NCBI GenBank assembly: GCA_023664265.1
Contig: JAMPFV010000029.1
Location: 1-34,588, forward strand
DNA: 34,588 nt
Source of the DNA: Roseburia sp.
GTDB taxonomy: Bacteria > Bacillota > Clostridia > Lachnospirales > Lachnospiraceae
Direction: 5' to 3'
Below, in pieces: positions 1 to 8,674 of this stretch. A program made the position numbers and the translations under genes. Positions within the stretch are counted from its first letter, which is position 1. The number at the start of each line of letters is the position of its first letter. The notes under the pieces are model-generated. The model was not told the origin of the DNA. It ran no database searches and saw only the letters and a list, made by a program, of their open reading frames with translations.

Positions 1-416
1 TCCATACAACAATATTGAAGATGATTTACCCGAAAATCGGCCTTATACCATTGGCTGAAACATTCTTTTCCGATGCTTTTGCCCTTATTCCGATGTCCCC
101 AAAAACATATGATAGGTTTTTCTAATCCCGTTTTTCTTTCTTCAATAAGCGTATCTGCACTGTAGCCTCTTATTTTCTTCCACTTTCTTATATGATAGTT
201 GTTATAGGTACAGGTTTCATACATCATTATGTTCCACAAAATCGGCTTGGGAAATTTTTCCTCAAATTCTTTCTTTTTTTCTTTTGACAGCGCATAAAAC
301 CAGTCGTAAAATTCTTCCGCATAGGCCTCTCCATATCCCATACGCCAACCTATGCTGGATTCAGATATTTCAGGATATTTAATCCATAAAGGCGCCATAT
401 ATTTTTTATCTGTCAT
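1..416 (-). CDS. NADAR-domain protein (N-terminal part, cut by window edge)
   Basis: An open frame runs from an ATG at 416 to the window edge (138 codons, no stop), so the C-terminal part is missing. GGAGG lies about 10 nt upstream at 426-431. The protein starts MTDKKYMAPLWIKYPEI, and further in it reads CFWGHRNKGKS followed by CFSQWY. The FWGH and C-x-SQWY signatures match the start of the NADAR (YbiA-like) domain as I recall it; the usual EQYMM part would lie beyond the edge. NADAR proteins are N-glycosidases or ADP-ribose-binding proteins acting on riboflavin intermediates or ADP-ribosylated nucleotides. The substrate here cannot be told. The region is more AT-rich than the core genes, like the block at the other end of the window. 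Confidence 0.7.
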   Translation of the reverse strand, partial: MTDKKYMAPLWIKYPEISESSIGWRMGYGEAYAEEFYDWFYALSKEKKKEFEEKFPKPILWNIMMYETCTYNNYHIRKWKKIRGYSADTLIEERKTGLEKPIICFWGHRNKGKSIGKECFSQWYKADFRVNHLQYCCM

Positions 417-457
417 TATAATCAATCCTCCGTAACGCGGCATTTGGAAGGCCGTCA

Positions 458-1822
458 TTATTCATTATGCTTTCCGGGAGTGTCATTGTCGGGAGTATCA
501 TTGTCGGTATCGCTTTTGGCGTGCTGCTCCTTAAAGAAATTGTGCCCCTTCACCAGTATCTTTGTGATCTGTCCAAAGGGCTTTTTGACGTCCTCCGGGA
601 ACTCGACAATCTCCTTTCCGTCAGGATTGATGTACAACAGCCTCAGGTATTTGCCGGTCTCAGGCGGCAGATCACGGCCGGACAGCCTGGACTCGATCAG
701 TGACTTGAAAAACGCGAAAATTACGGCCAGGATCGGCACGCCGAGTATCATACCCATTATGCCGAATATTCCGCCAAATAAGGTAATCGCAAAGATAACC
801 CAGAAGCTCGATAAGCCGGTAGAGCTTCCAAGGATTTTGGGGCCGATAATATTTCCGTCAATCTGCTGCAATATGATAATGAAAACAAGAAAGTAAAACG
901 CCTGCATCGGGTCAATAAACAAAATCAGCAGAACAGACGGAATGGCGCCCAAAAAGGGCCCGAAAAACGGTATAATGTTCGTTAAACCGATGATAACGCT
1001 TATCAACAGACAAAACGGCGTTCCGATAATGTTCGTGACAATAAAGCAGATGATACCGATAATAATGGAATCCAAAATCTTCCCGACAAAGAAGCCGCCA
1101 AAGGTCTTATTCGCAAATCGGACATTGCTGATAAAACGGTTTGAGGTCTCCACCGACAGAAACGCGTAGGTAATCTTCTTGGCCTGCGCGGCCAGAACCT
1201 CCTTGCCCGCAATCAAATAGATGGAAATTATGAAACCGATGATGAGGTTCCAGAACTCCTTCAACACGGAAAATACGCTCATGGAAACGGTCATAATCAC
1301 GTTGTTGAGTTGAGGGATAATCTTGGTATTGATGTAGGCCTCAAAATCCACGGAATATTTATTGATTATTCCTGTTGCGTTTCTGGCAAACGTCGGATTG
1401 TCCTCCAGAATCTGATACAGCCATTTGGTGAGCGTATCCACATAGCTCGGGAACTGCTCTGCGATGGTCTTGATGCTGTTGAAAATCTGCGGCGTTGCAA
1501 TGGCAAAAAATGCGTAAATCACGACCATCACCAAAACATCCGTTATCAGGATGGAAAATATGCGGCGGTGCGCTCTCTTTACATGGAGCCTTATCAGCTT
1601 TAAAAAGGGCTTTATGATACGCCGCTCGACCACGTTTACCAAGGGGGTAAGCAGATAAGCCAAGATAAGTCCGTCAAGCACAGGCATCAGTATCGTAAAA
1701 AGACTTCTGATGCGTGCGGACAGGCTGTCCAAATGAAAGATAATGTAATAACTGATTAATCCACCCAGTACAACAAGAAAAGCCGTGATTCCCCATTTAA
1801 TATGATTTCTGTCATTTTTCAT
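458..1822 (-). CDS. AI-2E/PerM family membrane transporter
   Basis: 454-residue polytopic membrane protein with a short basic N-terminus, a first hydrophobic pair around residues 12-60, a soluble middle section of about 60-80 residues, and a C-terminal bundle. The bundle contains the proline/glycine-rich segments typical of the AI-2E transporter (PerM/YdiK/YtvI) family, such as NIIPFFGPFLGAIPS and GPKILGSSTGLSSFW. Family members are proposed exporters or Na+/H+ antiporters; the substrate is unknown. The hydrophilic tail (about residues 395-454) ends in an acidic, Asp-rich stretch with a repeated DNDTP. A GGAGAG ribosome site lies about 11 nt upstream of the ATG at 1822. It is divergent from the recombinase gene. 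Confidence 0.85.
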   Translation of the reverse strand: MKNDRNHIKWGITAFLVVLGGLISYYIIFHLDSLSARIRSLFTILMPVLDGLILAYLLTPLVNVVERRIIKPFLKLIRLHVKRAHRRIFSILITDVLVMVVIYAFFAIATPQIFNSIKTIAEQFPSYVDTLTKWLYQILEDNPTFARNATGIINKYSVDFEAYINTKIIPQLNNVIMTVSMSVFSVLKEFWNLIIGFIISIYLIAGKEVLAAQAKKITYAFLSVETSNRFISNVRFANKTFGGFFVGKILDSIIIGIICFIVTNIIGTPFCLLISVIIGLTNIIPFFGPFLGAIPSVLLILFIDPMQAFYFLVFIIILQQIDGNIIGPKILGSSTGLSSFWVIFAITLFGGIFGIMGMILGVPILAVIFAFFKSLIESRLSGRDLPPETGKYLRLLYINPDGKEIVEFPEDVKKPFGQITKILVKGHNFFKEQHAKSDTDNDTPDNDTPGKHNE

Positions 1823-1875
1823 ATTTTAAAACTATCTCTCCTATCATCTTGGAATATTGTAAAAATTGTTATACA

Positions 1876-1907
1876 ATAAATAAGGGATTTTGCATTGCCT
1901 TATTTAT
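1876..1907. repeat. 10-bp perfect inverted repeat in divergent intergenic region
   Basis: ATAAATAAGG at 1876-1885 and CCTTATTTAT at 1898-1907 form a perfect 10-bp inverted repeat with a 12-nt centre. It sits between the divergent starts of the transporter gene (1822) and the recombinase gene (1967). It lacks a GC-rich stem, so an operator or weak hairpin fits better than a terminator. This role is inferred. Confidence 0.45.
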
Positions 1908-1966
1908 CCTCTTGTATCAATTATATCATATTTGTATGTCGAAACAATAACAGAAAGGAAAATATC

Positions 1967-3028
1967 TTGGAGAAAAAAAATATTTCAAACTACCATGATG
2001 CCATAAACAAACAAAATATTGTGCATTTGAGGGAGCTGCTGGAGACGCTTCCCCCCTTCTGCGGGCAGTATTTCCGTGGAATGCAGGAATACATATCTTC
2101 TCGAACCAGGGTTGCCTATGCCTATGACATCCGCGTGTTCTTTGAATATATGCACGACAGCAATCCGATTTTCAAAAAAATGCCGATAAGGGAATATCCG
2201 ATAGAAATTCTTGACCAAATTACAAGGCTTGACATTGAAGAATATCTGGAATACTGCCGCTACTATGTCAAGGACGGCAAGGAATACATGAATGACGAAC
2301 GCGGGAGGGCGCGGAAGCTGGCGTCCCTGAGAAGCTTTTACAATTACTTTTTCCGAAACGAGATGATTGAAAAAAATCCTGCCGCGCTTGTTCCAATGCC
2401 CAAGCTCCATGAGAAAGAGATTGTCCGTCTGGATGCGGATGAGGTTGCAATCCTGCTGGACACGGTGGAGACAGGCGACAAGCTTACCAAAAAGCAGCTT
2501 CAATACCACGAAAAGACAAAGGTGCGCGATATCGCGCTTCTGACGCTGTTGTTGGGCACGGGCCTGCGTGTATCCGAATGTGTCGGTATTGATATCTCGG
2601 ATATTGATTTTAACAATAACGGTGTTAAAATCCGCCGCAAGGGCGGCTATGAGACGGTTGTATACTTCGGCGAGGAGGTGGAGACGGCGCTTCTGGACTA
2701 TCTGGAGCAGCGCGAGCACATTATCCCCTTGGACGGGCATGAAAACGCACTGTTTCTATCCATACAGAATAAGCGCATAACCGTGAGAGCCGTGGAAAAT
2801 CTGGTTAAAAAATATGCTTCTCTGATTACAAGCCTGAAAAAAATAACGCCCCACAAGCTCAGAAGCACATACGGTACCTCTCTTTACCGCGAGACCGGCG
2901 ATATCTACCTTGTGGCGGACGTATTGGGACACAAGGACGTAAATACCACCAAAAAGCATTACGCGGCCATTGAGGAGGACAGGCGGCGCAAGGCCGCAAA
3001 GGCTGTCACGCTCAGAGAGCAGAGGTGA
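1967..3028 (+). CDS. XerC/XerD-like tyrosine recombinase
   Basis: Site-specific tyrosine recombinase of about 353 residues. The N-terminal SAM-like core-binding domain covers roughly residues 20-145 and the catalytic domain the rest. Catalytic landmarks are visible: Arg in GTGLRVSE, Lys in the RRKGG hairpin, HKLR (His-x-x-Arg), LGHK, and the nucleophile Tyr in NTTKKHY. I favour the TTG start at 1967 because AGAAAGG lies about 8 nt upstream; the frame is open back to 1895 but without a ribosome site there. The stop is 1 bp from the stop of the convergent LysM gene. Xer proteins resolve chromosome dimers or mobilise elements; no att site or element boundary is visible here. The closeness to lexA is reminiscent of the Bacillus lexA-yneA-yneB locus, where the recombinase is of the serine type. 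Confidence 0.85.
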   Translation: MEKKNISNYHDAINKQNIVHLRELLETLPPFCGQYFRGMQEYISSRTRVAYAYDIRVFFEYMHDSNPIFKKMPIREYPIEILDQITRLDIEEYLEYCRYYVKDGKEYMNDERGRARKLASLRSFYNYFFRNEMIEKNPAALVPMPKLHEKEIVRLDADEVAILLDTVETGDKLTKKQLQYHEKTKVRDIALLTLLLGTGLRVSECVGIDISDIDFNNNGVKIRRKGGYETVVYFGEEVETALLDYLEQREHIIPLDGHENALFLSIQNKRITVRAVENLVKKYASLITSLKKITPHKLRSTYGTSLYRETGDIYLVADVLGHKDVNTTKKHYAAIEEDRRRKAAKAVTLREQR

Positions 3029-3029
3029 T

Positions 3030-3398
3030 TCAATGCTTCGCATACACATACTCCGTTGAATAATACGGAACAATCAGGTAATTCCCCGCGATAATCCTGT
3101 CGGAGGTCAGTGAATTCATGGCTTTAATCTCGTTGACGTACTCCGAGGCATTCCTGTAATGTTCGGAATCCATATACTCATTCGCGATAGACCACAGGGT
3201 ATCTCCCTGCTCTATCCGGATACTGGTATAATATTTATGGGAAACCGAACGATCCCTGTCGCTGGCCTCCGAAGAAAAGGAAATGACAAATACGGATACA
3301 AGGATGATCAGCACCATGGTCAGCGTTAAGAACAGGATATTTCTCCGAACCTCTAACTGGCGCTGACGTCTCTTGGCATTTCTTATTTGGTCTCTCAT
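3030..3398 (-). CDS. LysM protein, YneA-like SOS cell-division inhibitor candidate
   Basis: 122 residues from the ATG at 3398, which has a strong GGAGGAAT ribosome site; a longer upstream frame would run through the promoter and is rejected. The N-terminus is basic (residues 1-20), followed by one membrane segment (about 21-45, LFLTLTMVLIILVSVF) and a C-terminal extracellular LysM domain beginning near residue 60 (RIEQGDTLWSIANEYM) and ending LIVPYY. The size, topology, divergence from lexA and LexA boxes in the promoter match Bacillus YneA, which delays division during SOS. Function is inferred from this architecture and position, because sequence similarity among YneA proteins is low. Expression should be repressed by LexA. 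Confidence 0.8.
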   Translation of the reverse strand: MRDQIRNAKRRQRQLEVRRNILFLTLTMVLIILVSVFVISFSSEASDRDRSVSHKYYTSIRIEQGDTLWSIANEYMDSEHYRNASEYVNEIKAMNSLTSDRIIAGNYLIVPYYSTEYVYAKH

Positions 3399-3460
3399 AG
3401 GTATTCCTCCCTTTAAAAAATATCGGCCTTTCGAACGATTAATATCGCGAACATATTTTC

Positions 3461-3474
3461 CGAACGACCGTTTG
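3461..3474. promoter_or_regulatory. LexA box 2
   Basis: CGAACGACCGTTTG has the same core as box 1 with one changed base in the right half. It lies just downstream of the predicted start of the LysM transcript, a position suited to a second repressor dimer. A weaker half-site (CGAAC at 3448-3452) sits 9 bp further on. Confidence 0.75.
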
Positions 3475-3482
3475 TATTGATT

Positions 3483-3511
3483 AGTATACAGAACGACCGT
3501 TCGGATGTCAA
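3483..3511 (-). promoter_or_regulatory. SigA-type promoter of the LysM (yneA-like) gene
   Basis: TTGACA (3511-3506) and TATACT (3488-3483) on the minus strand are separated by exactly 17 bp. A LexA box occupies the spacer. The predicted transcript starts near 3476. Confidence 0.8.
3490..3503. promoter_or_regulatory. LexA box 1 (within promoter spacer)
   Basis: AGAACGACCGTTCG matches the Gram-positive LexA operator CGAAC-N4-GTTCG at all but the first base. It lies between the -35 and -10 hexamers of the LysM gene promoter, so LexA binding would directly exclude RNA polymerase. It also lies about 52 bp upstream of the lexA -35 box. Confidence 0.8.
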
Positions 3512-3554
3512 TAGTTTTTTGAGAAAAATACGAACAAATTTTTGGAATATATGT

Positions 3555-3583
3555 TTGCATATTTGCGATGGATGTGTTATGAT
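3555..3583 (+). promoter_or_regulatory. SigA-type promoter of lexA
   Basis: TTGCAT (3555-3560) and TATGAT (3578-3583) are separated by 17 bp. The start codon of lexA follows at 3607, giving a leader of about 17 nt that contains the ribosome site. No LexA box overlaps this promoter; the boxes lie upstream. Confidence 0.65.
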
Positions 3584-3606
3584 AATGAAAAAGGAGGAAT
3601 GACACT

Positions 3607-4227
3607 ATGGCATATGGTAAGATTACGGCAAAGCAGAAAGAGATTTTGGAATATATCAAAGAAGAGATTTTGAAGAAAGGTTATCCCCCTGCGGTTCGGG
3701 AAATCTGCGAGGCGGTTCATTTGAAGTCCACCTCGTCCGTGCACTCTCATCTGGAGACGTTGGAGAAGAACGGATATATCCGCAGAGACCCGACCAAGCC
3801 GCGCGCCATCGAGATTATGGACGACAGCTTCCAGATGGTGCGGCATGAGATGGCCAGCATTCCCATTATCGGGACGGTGGCCGCGGGGCTTCCCATTTTG
3901 GCGAAGCAGAATATCGAGGGCTACTTCCCCATTCCTACGGAGATGGTTCCGAGCGGCGAGTCCTTTGTGTTGAAGGTTAAGGGCGACAGTATGGTAAATG
4001 TCGGGATTTTTGACGGGGACAGCATTTTTGTAAACGCGTGCAACACCGCTCAGAACGGAGATACGGTGGTCGCGCTGGTTGACGACTCCGCTACGGTTAA
4101 GACCTTTTATAAGGAAGACGGTCATTTCCGCCTGCAGCCGGAGAATGATACAATGGATCCGATTATTGTGGATAATGTGGATATTCTCGGGAAGGTATAC
4201 GGCGTTTTCAGATTATATCGCCATTGA
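3607..4227 (+). CDS. lexA: LexA repressor
   Basis: 206 residues, the usual LexA length. An N-terminal winged helix-turn-helix (about 1-70) reads PPAVREICEAVHLKSTSSVH. A C-terminal S24 self-cleaving domain follows, with the Ala93-Gly94 scissile bond in TVAAGLP, catalytic Ser128 in GDSM, and Lys165 in ATVKTF. It represses SOS genes and cleaves itself when stimulated by RecA filaments. The ATG at 3607 has an AAAGGAGG ribosome site 7-10 nt upstream. The gene is divergent from the LysM gene and shares the LexA-box region with it, which suggests that the pair is co-controlled. It is convergent with rsfS. Confidence 0.97.
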   Translation: MAYGKITAKQKEILEYIKEEILKKGYPPAVREICEAVHLKSTSSVHSHLETLEKNGYIRRDPTKPRAIEIMDDSFQMVRHEMASIPIIGTVAAGLPILAKQNIEGYFPIPTEMVPSGESFVLKVKGDSMVNVGIFDGDSIFVNACNTAQNGDTVVALVDDSATVKTFYKEDGHFRLQPENDTMDPIIVDNVDILGKVYGVFRLYRH

Positions 4228-4240
4228 GAATTGAGAACTT

Positions 4241-4273
4241 CACTCCCCCACTGCCCTGTGCAACGGGGGAGTG
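4241..4273. terminator. Possible bidirectional terminator between lexA and rsfS
   Basis: CACTCCCCC (4241-4249) pairs with GGGGGAGTG (4265-4273), a 9-bp GC-rich stem with a 15-nt loop, between two convergent genes. Neither side has a convincing U-tract, so efficiency as an intrinsic terminator is uncertain. Confidence 0.5.
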
Positions 4274-4303
4274 CTTTGCCAAAAGACTTTAAGAAAACGC
4301 CGG

Positions 4304-4654
4304 TTAAAGCTCTACCGGTTTTCCGTCCCGCCACAGGCGCTCCAAATCATAGAAGCCGCGGCTCTCCTTGTCAAATATATGGATGAGGATGTCTCTGTAG
4401 TCCAGCAGTATCCAATTCGCGCTGCCATAGCCTTCGATATGCTTGGGATAGATTTCCGCCGCAGCAAGCTTCTCCTCAACGTTGTCGGCAAGCGCCTGTA
4501 TCTGGCTTCTGTTGGCGCCGTTGGCAATGATGAAATAGTCCGCGATTGTGGAGATTTCGCTGATGTCAATTATCTGTATGTTTTCCGCCTTTTTGTCGGT
4601 AAGGGCGTCCACCGTTATGCGGACCGTGTCCTTTATATTCTCTGCACTGTTCAA
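4304..4654 (-). CDS. rsfS: Ribosome silencing factor RsfS
   Basis: 116 residues of the RsfS/YbeB/Iojap family, covering essentially the whole domain. Landmarks are the central DISEISTIADYFIIANG segment and GYGSANWILLDY followed by HIFDKESRGFYDLERLW, typical of the family C-terminus. It binds ribosomal protein L14 and blocks subunit joining in starvation. The start overlaps the yqeK stop by 4 bp (ATGA type), implying translational coupling. This is the last gene of the operon beginning at rplU; the GC-rich stem at 4241-4273 follows. Confidence 0.95.
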   Translation of the reverse strand: MNSAENIKDTVRITVDALTDKKAENIQIIDISEISTIADYFIIANGANRSQIQALADNVEEKLAAAEIYPKHIEGYGSANWILLDYRDILIHIFDKESRGFYDLERLWRDGKPVEL

Positions 4655-5250
4655 ATCTTTTCCTCCATTCTTGAAACGTTTCTGACATAGCTGTCATATG
4701 TTTTTTGTGTCATTGTGTCGATAGGGCTTCCCTTTTCCTCCAAAAAGCGGAGTGTGTTCAGCAGGATTTTCTCCATGGCCCTGTCAATATCCTCAAAGGC
4801 CAGTTTGCGAATCACATTCAGCTCCGGAAGCGGTCTGCGCGAAGGCTCGATATAATCCGCAATAAAGATAATCTTCTCAAGCAGGGACATATCGGGACGT
4901 CCCGTAGTATGCCATGTGATGGCCTGCAGAATATCCTTATCGGAAATATAAAACTTTTCCTTCGCGATATGCGCGCCGATTTTCCCGTGAAGCAGATACG
5001 GGTGCTCCCGCTCAAAGTCACTGCAGGGGATGTTGTGCTTCTCACAAATCCGAAGCTTTTTGTCATTGTCCATGCACTTCGCGCAATCGTGGAGCATCCC
5101 TGCCAGCTCCGCGCGCTTAATGAAGTTTGCGTTCGTCGTATCGGGGTTATACCGCATGGCCATTGCGATTGCGGTGTGCGCGACATTGACGGTATGCTGA
5201 TACCGGTCCTTTGTAAGATGCTTCTTTAAGTATTTCTTAATTTTCTTCAT
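4651..5250 (-). CDS. yqeK: YqeK family HD-domain hydrolase (Ap4A hydrolase family)
   Basis: 199 residues from the ATG at 5250 (MKKIKKYLKK), preceded by AGGAG about 11 nt upstream; the longer frame to 5298 lies inside nadD and has no ribosome site. HD-domain metal ligands are visible: the first His in RYQHTVNVA, HDCAK (His-Asp) near residue 57, HGKIG, WHTTG and ADYIEPSR. Members of this family hydrolyse diadenosine tetraphosphate symmetrically in Gram-positives. The gene overlaps the 3' end of nadD by 14 bp and rsfS by 4 bp, an order conserved across Firmicutes. Confidence 0.93.
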   Translation of the reverse strand: MKKIKKYLKKHLTKDRYQHTVNVAHTAIAMAMRYNPDTTNANFIKRAELAGMLHDCAKCMDNDKKLRICEKHNIPCSDFEREHPYLLHGKIGAHIAKEKFYISDKDILQAITWHTTGRPDMSLLEKIIFIADYIEPSRRPLPELNVIRKLAFEDIDRAMEKILLNTLRFLEEKGSPIDTMTQKTYDSYVRNVSRMEEKI

Positions 5251-5872
5251 AATACAAATGCTCCTGTGTAATGTATTCAGCCACCCGCTCAGGCACAAGC
5301 TCTGATATCGAAAGTCCGCCGCGCACGCGCGCTCTTATTTGCGTGGAGGATATCGGGATTTTCGGAGTGTTCAAATAAACAATTTCCGCGCCGCGCCGCG
5401 CAAGCTCCTCCCCTTTACGGCGAAGACGCTCTAAGCCATAGTCCTCCCGCACCGCACAGACAAGCGCCGCCATGGAGAAAATCCGCTCCGGCTCCCGCCA
5501 CTCCTCAATATGGAAGAGGGAATCCGCCCCCATAATAAAATAATACGAGACCTCCGGATTTTCCCGTGTCAGCTGCTGCAGCGTCTCGCAGGTGTAGGTA
5601 TTGCCCTCCCGCTCAGCCTCGACCAGCGAGAGCTCAAACCACGGATACTCCCGTATTGCCAGGCGCACCATGTCCAGACGCTTTGAGAGTGCCAGAACGT
5701 GCTTTTTCATATAGGAGTTCCCGCTTGGCATGAACAGAACCTTATCCAGGCCGACAGTCTCATATGCGCTTTGGGCAATCGCGAGGTGTCCGTTGTGGAT
5801 GGGATTGAAGGTGCCGCCCATGATGCCCGTTTTTATGCGTTTTGTGTCGTTTTTTACAGAAAAAGCTTCCAT
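5237..5872 (-). CDS. nadD: Nicotinate-nucleotide adenylyltransferase NadD
   Basis: 211 residues of the nucleotidyltransferase (HxGH) superfamily. The signature GGTFNPIHNGH lies at about residues 19-29, and the ISSTQIRAR motif near residue 178 is the second nucleotide-binding signature. It converts nicotinate mononucleotide and ATP to deamido-NAD in NAD synthesis. The ATG at 5872 has GGGGGA 5 nt upstream. The position between yhbY and yqeK is the standard Firmicutes arrangement, which supports NadD over CoaD (a clear coaD is at 26616). Confidence 0.96.
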   Translation of the reverse strand: MEAFSVKNDTKRIKTGIMGGTFNPIHNGHLAIAQSAYETVGLDKVLFMPSGNSYMKKHVLALSKRLDMVRLAIREYPWFELSLVEAEREGNTYTCETLQQLTRENPEVSYYFIMGADSLFHIEEWREPERIFSMAALVCAVREDYGLERLRRKGEELARRGAEIVYLNTPKIPISSTQIRARVRGGLSISELVPERVAEYITQEHLYYEEN

Positions 5873-5895
5873 GGAAATCCCCCGTAATCAGTGAA

Positions 5896-6189
5896 TTATT
5901 CGCGTGGCAGAATGATTTTGGGATTTTCCTTAAAGGGCTTGTACAGGATAAACTTTTTGCCGATAACCTGAACCACCTGCGAATGGGTGCGCTCCGCTAC
6001 CGTTTGCGCAAGCTCCTTCGGATCGTCCACACAGTTTTTAAGGACTGCGACCTTGACCAATTCATGGGTATTGAATACCTCGGAAATCGCCTCCACATTC
6101 TCCGGGGTTACCGAGGACTTGCCGATTTGGAACAGCGGGTCAATATTCATGGCCAGTCCCTTTAAATAAGCGCGTTGTTTACTTGTCAT
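5896..6189 (-). CDS. yhbY: YhbY-type CRM-domain RNA-binding protein
   Basis: 97 residues from the ATG at 6189 (MTSKQRAYLKGLA). The frame also has an ATG at 6201, but the GGAGG that would serve as ribosome site lies inside that extension, so 6189 is preferred. A single CRM domain is present: QIGKSSVTPENV, then the HELVKVAVLKNC strand and VVQVIGKKFILYK. YhbY associates with pre-50S ribosomes. It lies between obgE and nadD in the ribosome-assembly operon, fitting a 50S maturation role. Confidence 0.93.
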   Translation of the reverse strand: MTSKQRAYLKGLAMNIDPLFQIGKSSVTPENVEAISEVFNTHELVKVAVLKNCVDDPKELAQTVAERTHSQVVQVIGKKFILYKPFKENPKIILPRE

Positions 6190-6211
6190 TTCTTCCTCCA
6201 TTTATATAGTG

Positions 6212-7571
<1,360 letters not shown>

Positions 7572-7592
7572 CATGCATTCTCGCGTATGGTC

Positions 7593-7880
7593 TTATTTCT
7601 CCTCTACAGGATAAACGGAAGCCTGCTTTCTGTCTCTTCCCTTTCTCTCGAATCTGAGTACGCCATCCACCAATGCAAATAATGTATCATCTCCGCCTCT
7701 TCCGACATTGATGCCCGGATGAATTTTCGTACCGCGCTGTCTGTATAAAATGTTGCCTGCCTTTACAAACTGACCGTCTGCTCTCTTCGCACCTAATCTC
7801 TTGGACTCGGAATCTCTGCCGTTCTTGGTAGAGCCGACACCCTTCTTATGAGCAAAAAACTGAAGGTTTAAGTTCATCAT
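7593..7880 (-). CDS. rpmA: 50S ribosomal protein L27 with cleavable N-terminal extension
   Basis: 95 residues. The N-terminus [16 protein letters not shown] contains the extension found in Firmicutes, in which the residues up to QFF are removed by the Prp protease before L27 enters the ribosome, exposing the conserved AHKKG tail that reaches the peptidyl transferase centre. The body ([17 protein letters not shown], then [15 protein letters not shown]) is typical L27. A GGAGGTG site precedes the start at 7880; a second ATG at 7877 is equally possible. The gene follows prp by 3 bp. Confidence 0.97.
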   Translation of the reverse strand: MMNLNLQFFAHKKGVGSTKNGRDSESKRLGAKRADGQFVKAGNILYRQRGTKIHPGINVGRGGDDTLFALVDGVLRFERKGRDRKQASVYPVEEK

Positions 7881-7883
7881 GGT

Positions 7884-8213
7884 TTACACCTCCCTGAATT
7901 TAAGTTTTAAGTATTTTCCGCCCCATTGCTCCGCAATGGTCTCCAAACCCAATATCATGGCATTCATCAGAAGCGTTGCGTCCTCGCTCGTCTCCGATTG
8001 GAAACGGCAATCAATACGACCGCCCTCCTCATCCTGAAGAACCTCCGGCGTGTCCCCGGTAAAGGTCTCCAAGGCGTTGATTGTATTAATCACTAACACG
8101 GATATGGCGGCGCATACAATATCCTTTCCGGATGCCGCAAAGCCGGAATGCCCCTCGCACGTAAAGCGCGTATACCGGTCGTTATTGGATTTGTAAACAG
8201 TAATCCTAGTCAT
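7884..8213 (-). CDS. prp: Ribosomal-processing cysteine protease Prp (YsxB)
   Basis: 109 residues when started at the ATG at 8213 (MTRITVYK). With this start the catalytic His is residue 22 (GHSG) and Cys is residue 34 (DIVCAAIS), exactly the numbering described for Staphylococcus Prp, which decides the start over the TTG at 8240. No clear ribosome site precedes it, so it is probably translated by coupling to rplU, whose stop is about 24 nt upstream. The enzyme cleaves the N-terminal extension of L27, whose gene follows immediately. Confidence 0.94.
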   Translation of the reverse strand: MTRITVYKSNNDRYTRFTCEGHSGFAASGKDIVCAAISVLVINTINALETFTGDTPEVLQDEEGGRIDCRFQSETSEDATLLMNAMILGLETIAEQWGGKYLKLKFREV

Positions 8214-8236
8214 ATCAATCGAACGAACAGCATCCG

Positions 8237-8542
8237 TCAAGCGTTGATCTTGTCAATCTTAACCTGTGTGTATGCTTGTCTATGACCGTTTTTCTTGTGA
8301 TAGCCTGTCTTTCTCTTGTACTTGTAGACGATAATCTTCTTCGCGCGCCCCTGCTTCATAACGGTAGCCGTGACGGATGCGCCCGCTACGTCCGCGCCTG
8401 CTTTGAGAGAATCATTGCTGACAGCGATAACCTTGTCAAAAGTTACAGTGCTTCCGTCCTCGGCATCGAGCTTCTCAACTCTGATAACGTCTCCCTCGGA
8501 AACCTTGTACTGCTTTCCACCTGTTGCAATAATCGCGTACAT
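8237..8542 (-). CDS. rplU: 50S ribosomal protein L21
   Basis: 101 residues, full length for L21. The N-terminus [17 protein letters not shown] and the C-terminal [20 protein letters not shown] with QAYTQVKI are diagnostic. It binds 23S rRNA. It is the first gene of the rplU-prp-rpmA-obgE-yhbY-nadD-yqeK-rsfS series. The ATG at 8542 has a strong AGGAGGTG site, and a leader of about 80 nt separates it from the promoter. Confidence 0.97.
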   Translation of the reverse strand: MYAIIATGGKQYKVSEGDVIRVEKLDAEDGSTVTFDKVIAVSNDSLKAGADVAGASVTATVMKQGRAKKIIVYKYKRKTGYHKKNGHRQAYTQVKIDKINA

Positions 8543-8623
8543 ATTGCACCTCCTAAATCATTACTCGCTAACTTTGGTGATGCAGCAAGATACTGCATAC
8601 TTTAACCACGTTATGCGGCATAC
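8543..8623 (-). ncRNA. Putative L21 leader (5' UTR regulatory RNA)
   Basis: The roughly 80-nt leader of rplU contains a hairpin with TGCAG (8581-8585) and CTGCA (8593-8597), with possible outer pairing. The Firmicutes rplU-prp-rpmA operon is known to carry an L21 leader through which ribosomal protein synthesis is thought to be autoregulated. I recognise it by position and hairpin content, not by a model search. Confidence 0.45.
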
Positions 8624-8629
8624 TTGTAT

Positions 8630-8658
8630 ATCATAGCATTCCGTTTCCCAAAAGTCAA
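8630..8658 (-). promoter_or_regulatory. SigA-type promoter of the rplU operon
   Basis: On the minus strand TTGACT (8658-8653) and TATGAT (8635-8630) are separated by 17 bp. The predicted start near 8623 begins the rplU leader. The promoter lies between the rng stop and rplU, making rplU-rsfS a separate transcription unit. Confidence 0.75.
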
Positions 8659-8674
8659 GATATTTGAAAAAATT

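Noticed and set aside
2268..2740. Long minus-strand frames opposite the recombinase gene
   Set aside because: They are antisense shadows of a protein with clear catalytic motifs, and have no ribosome site.
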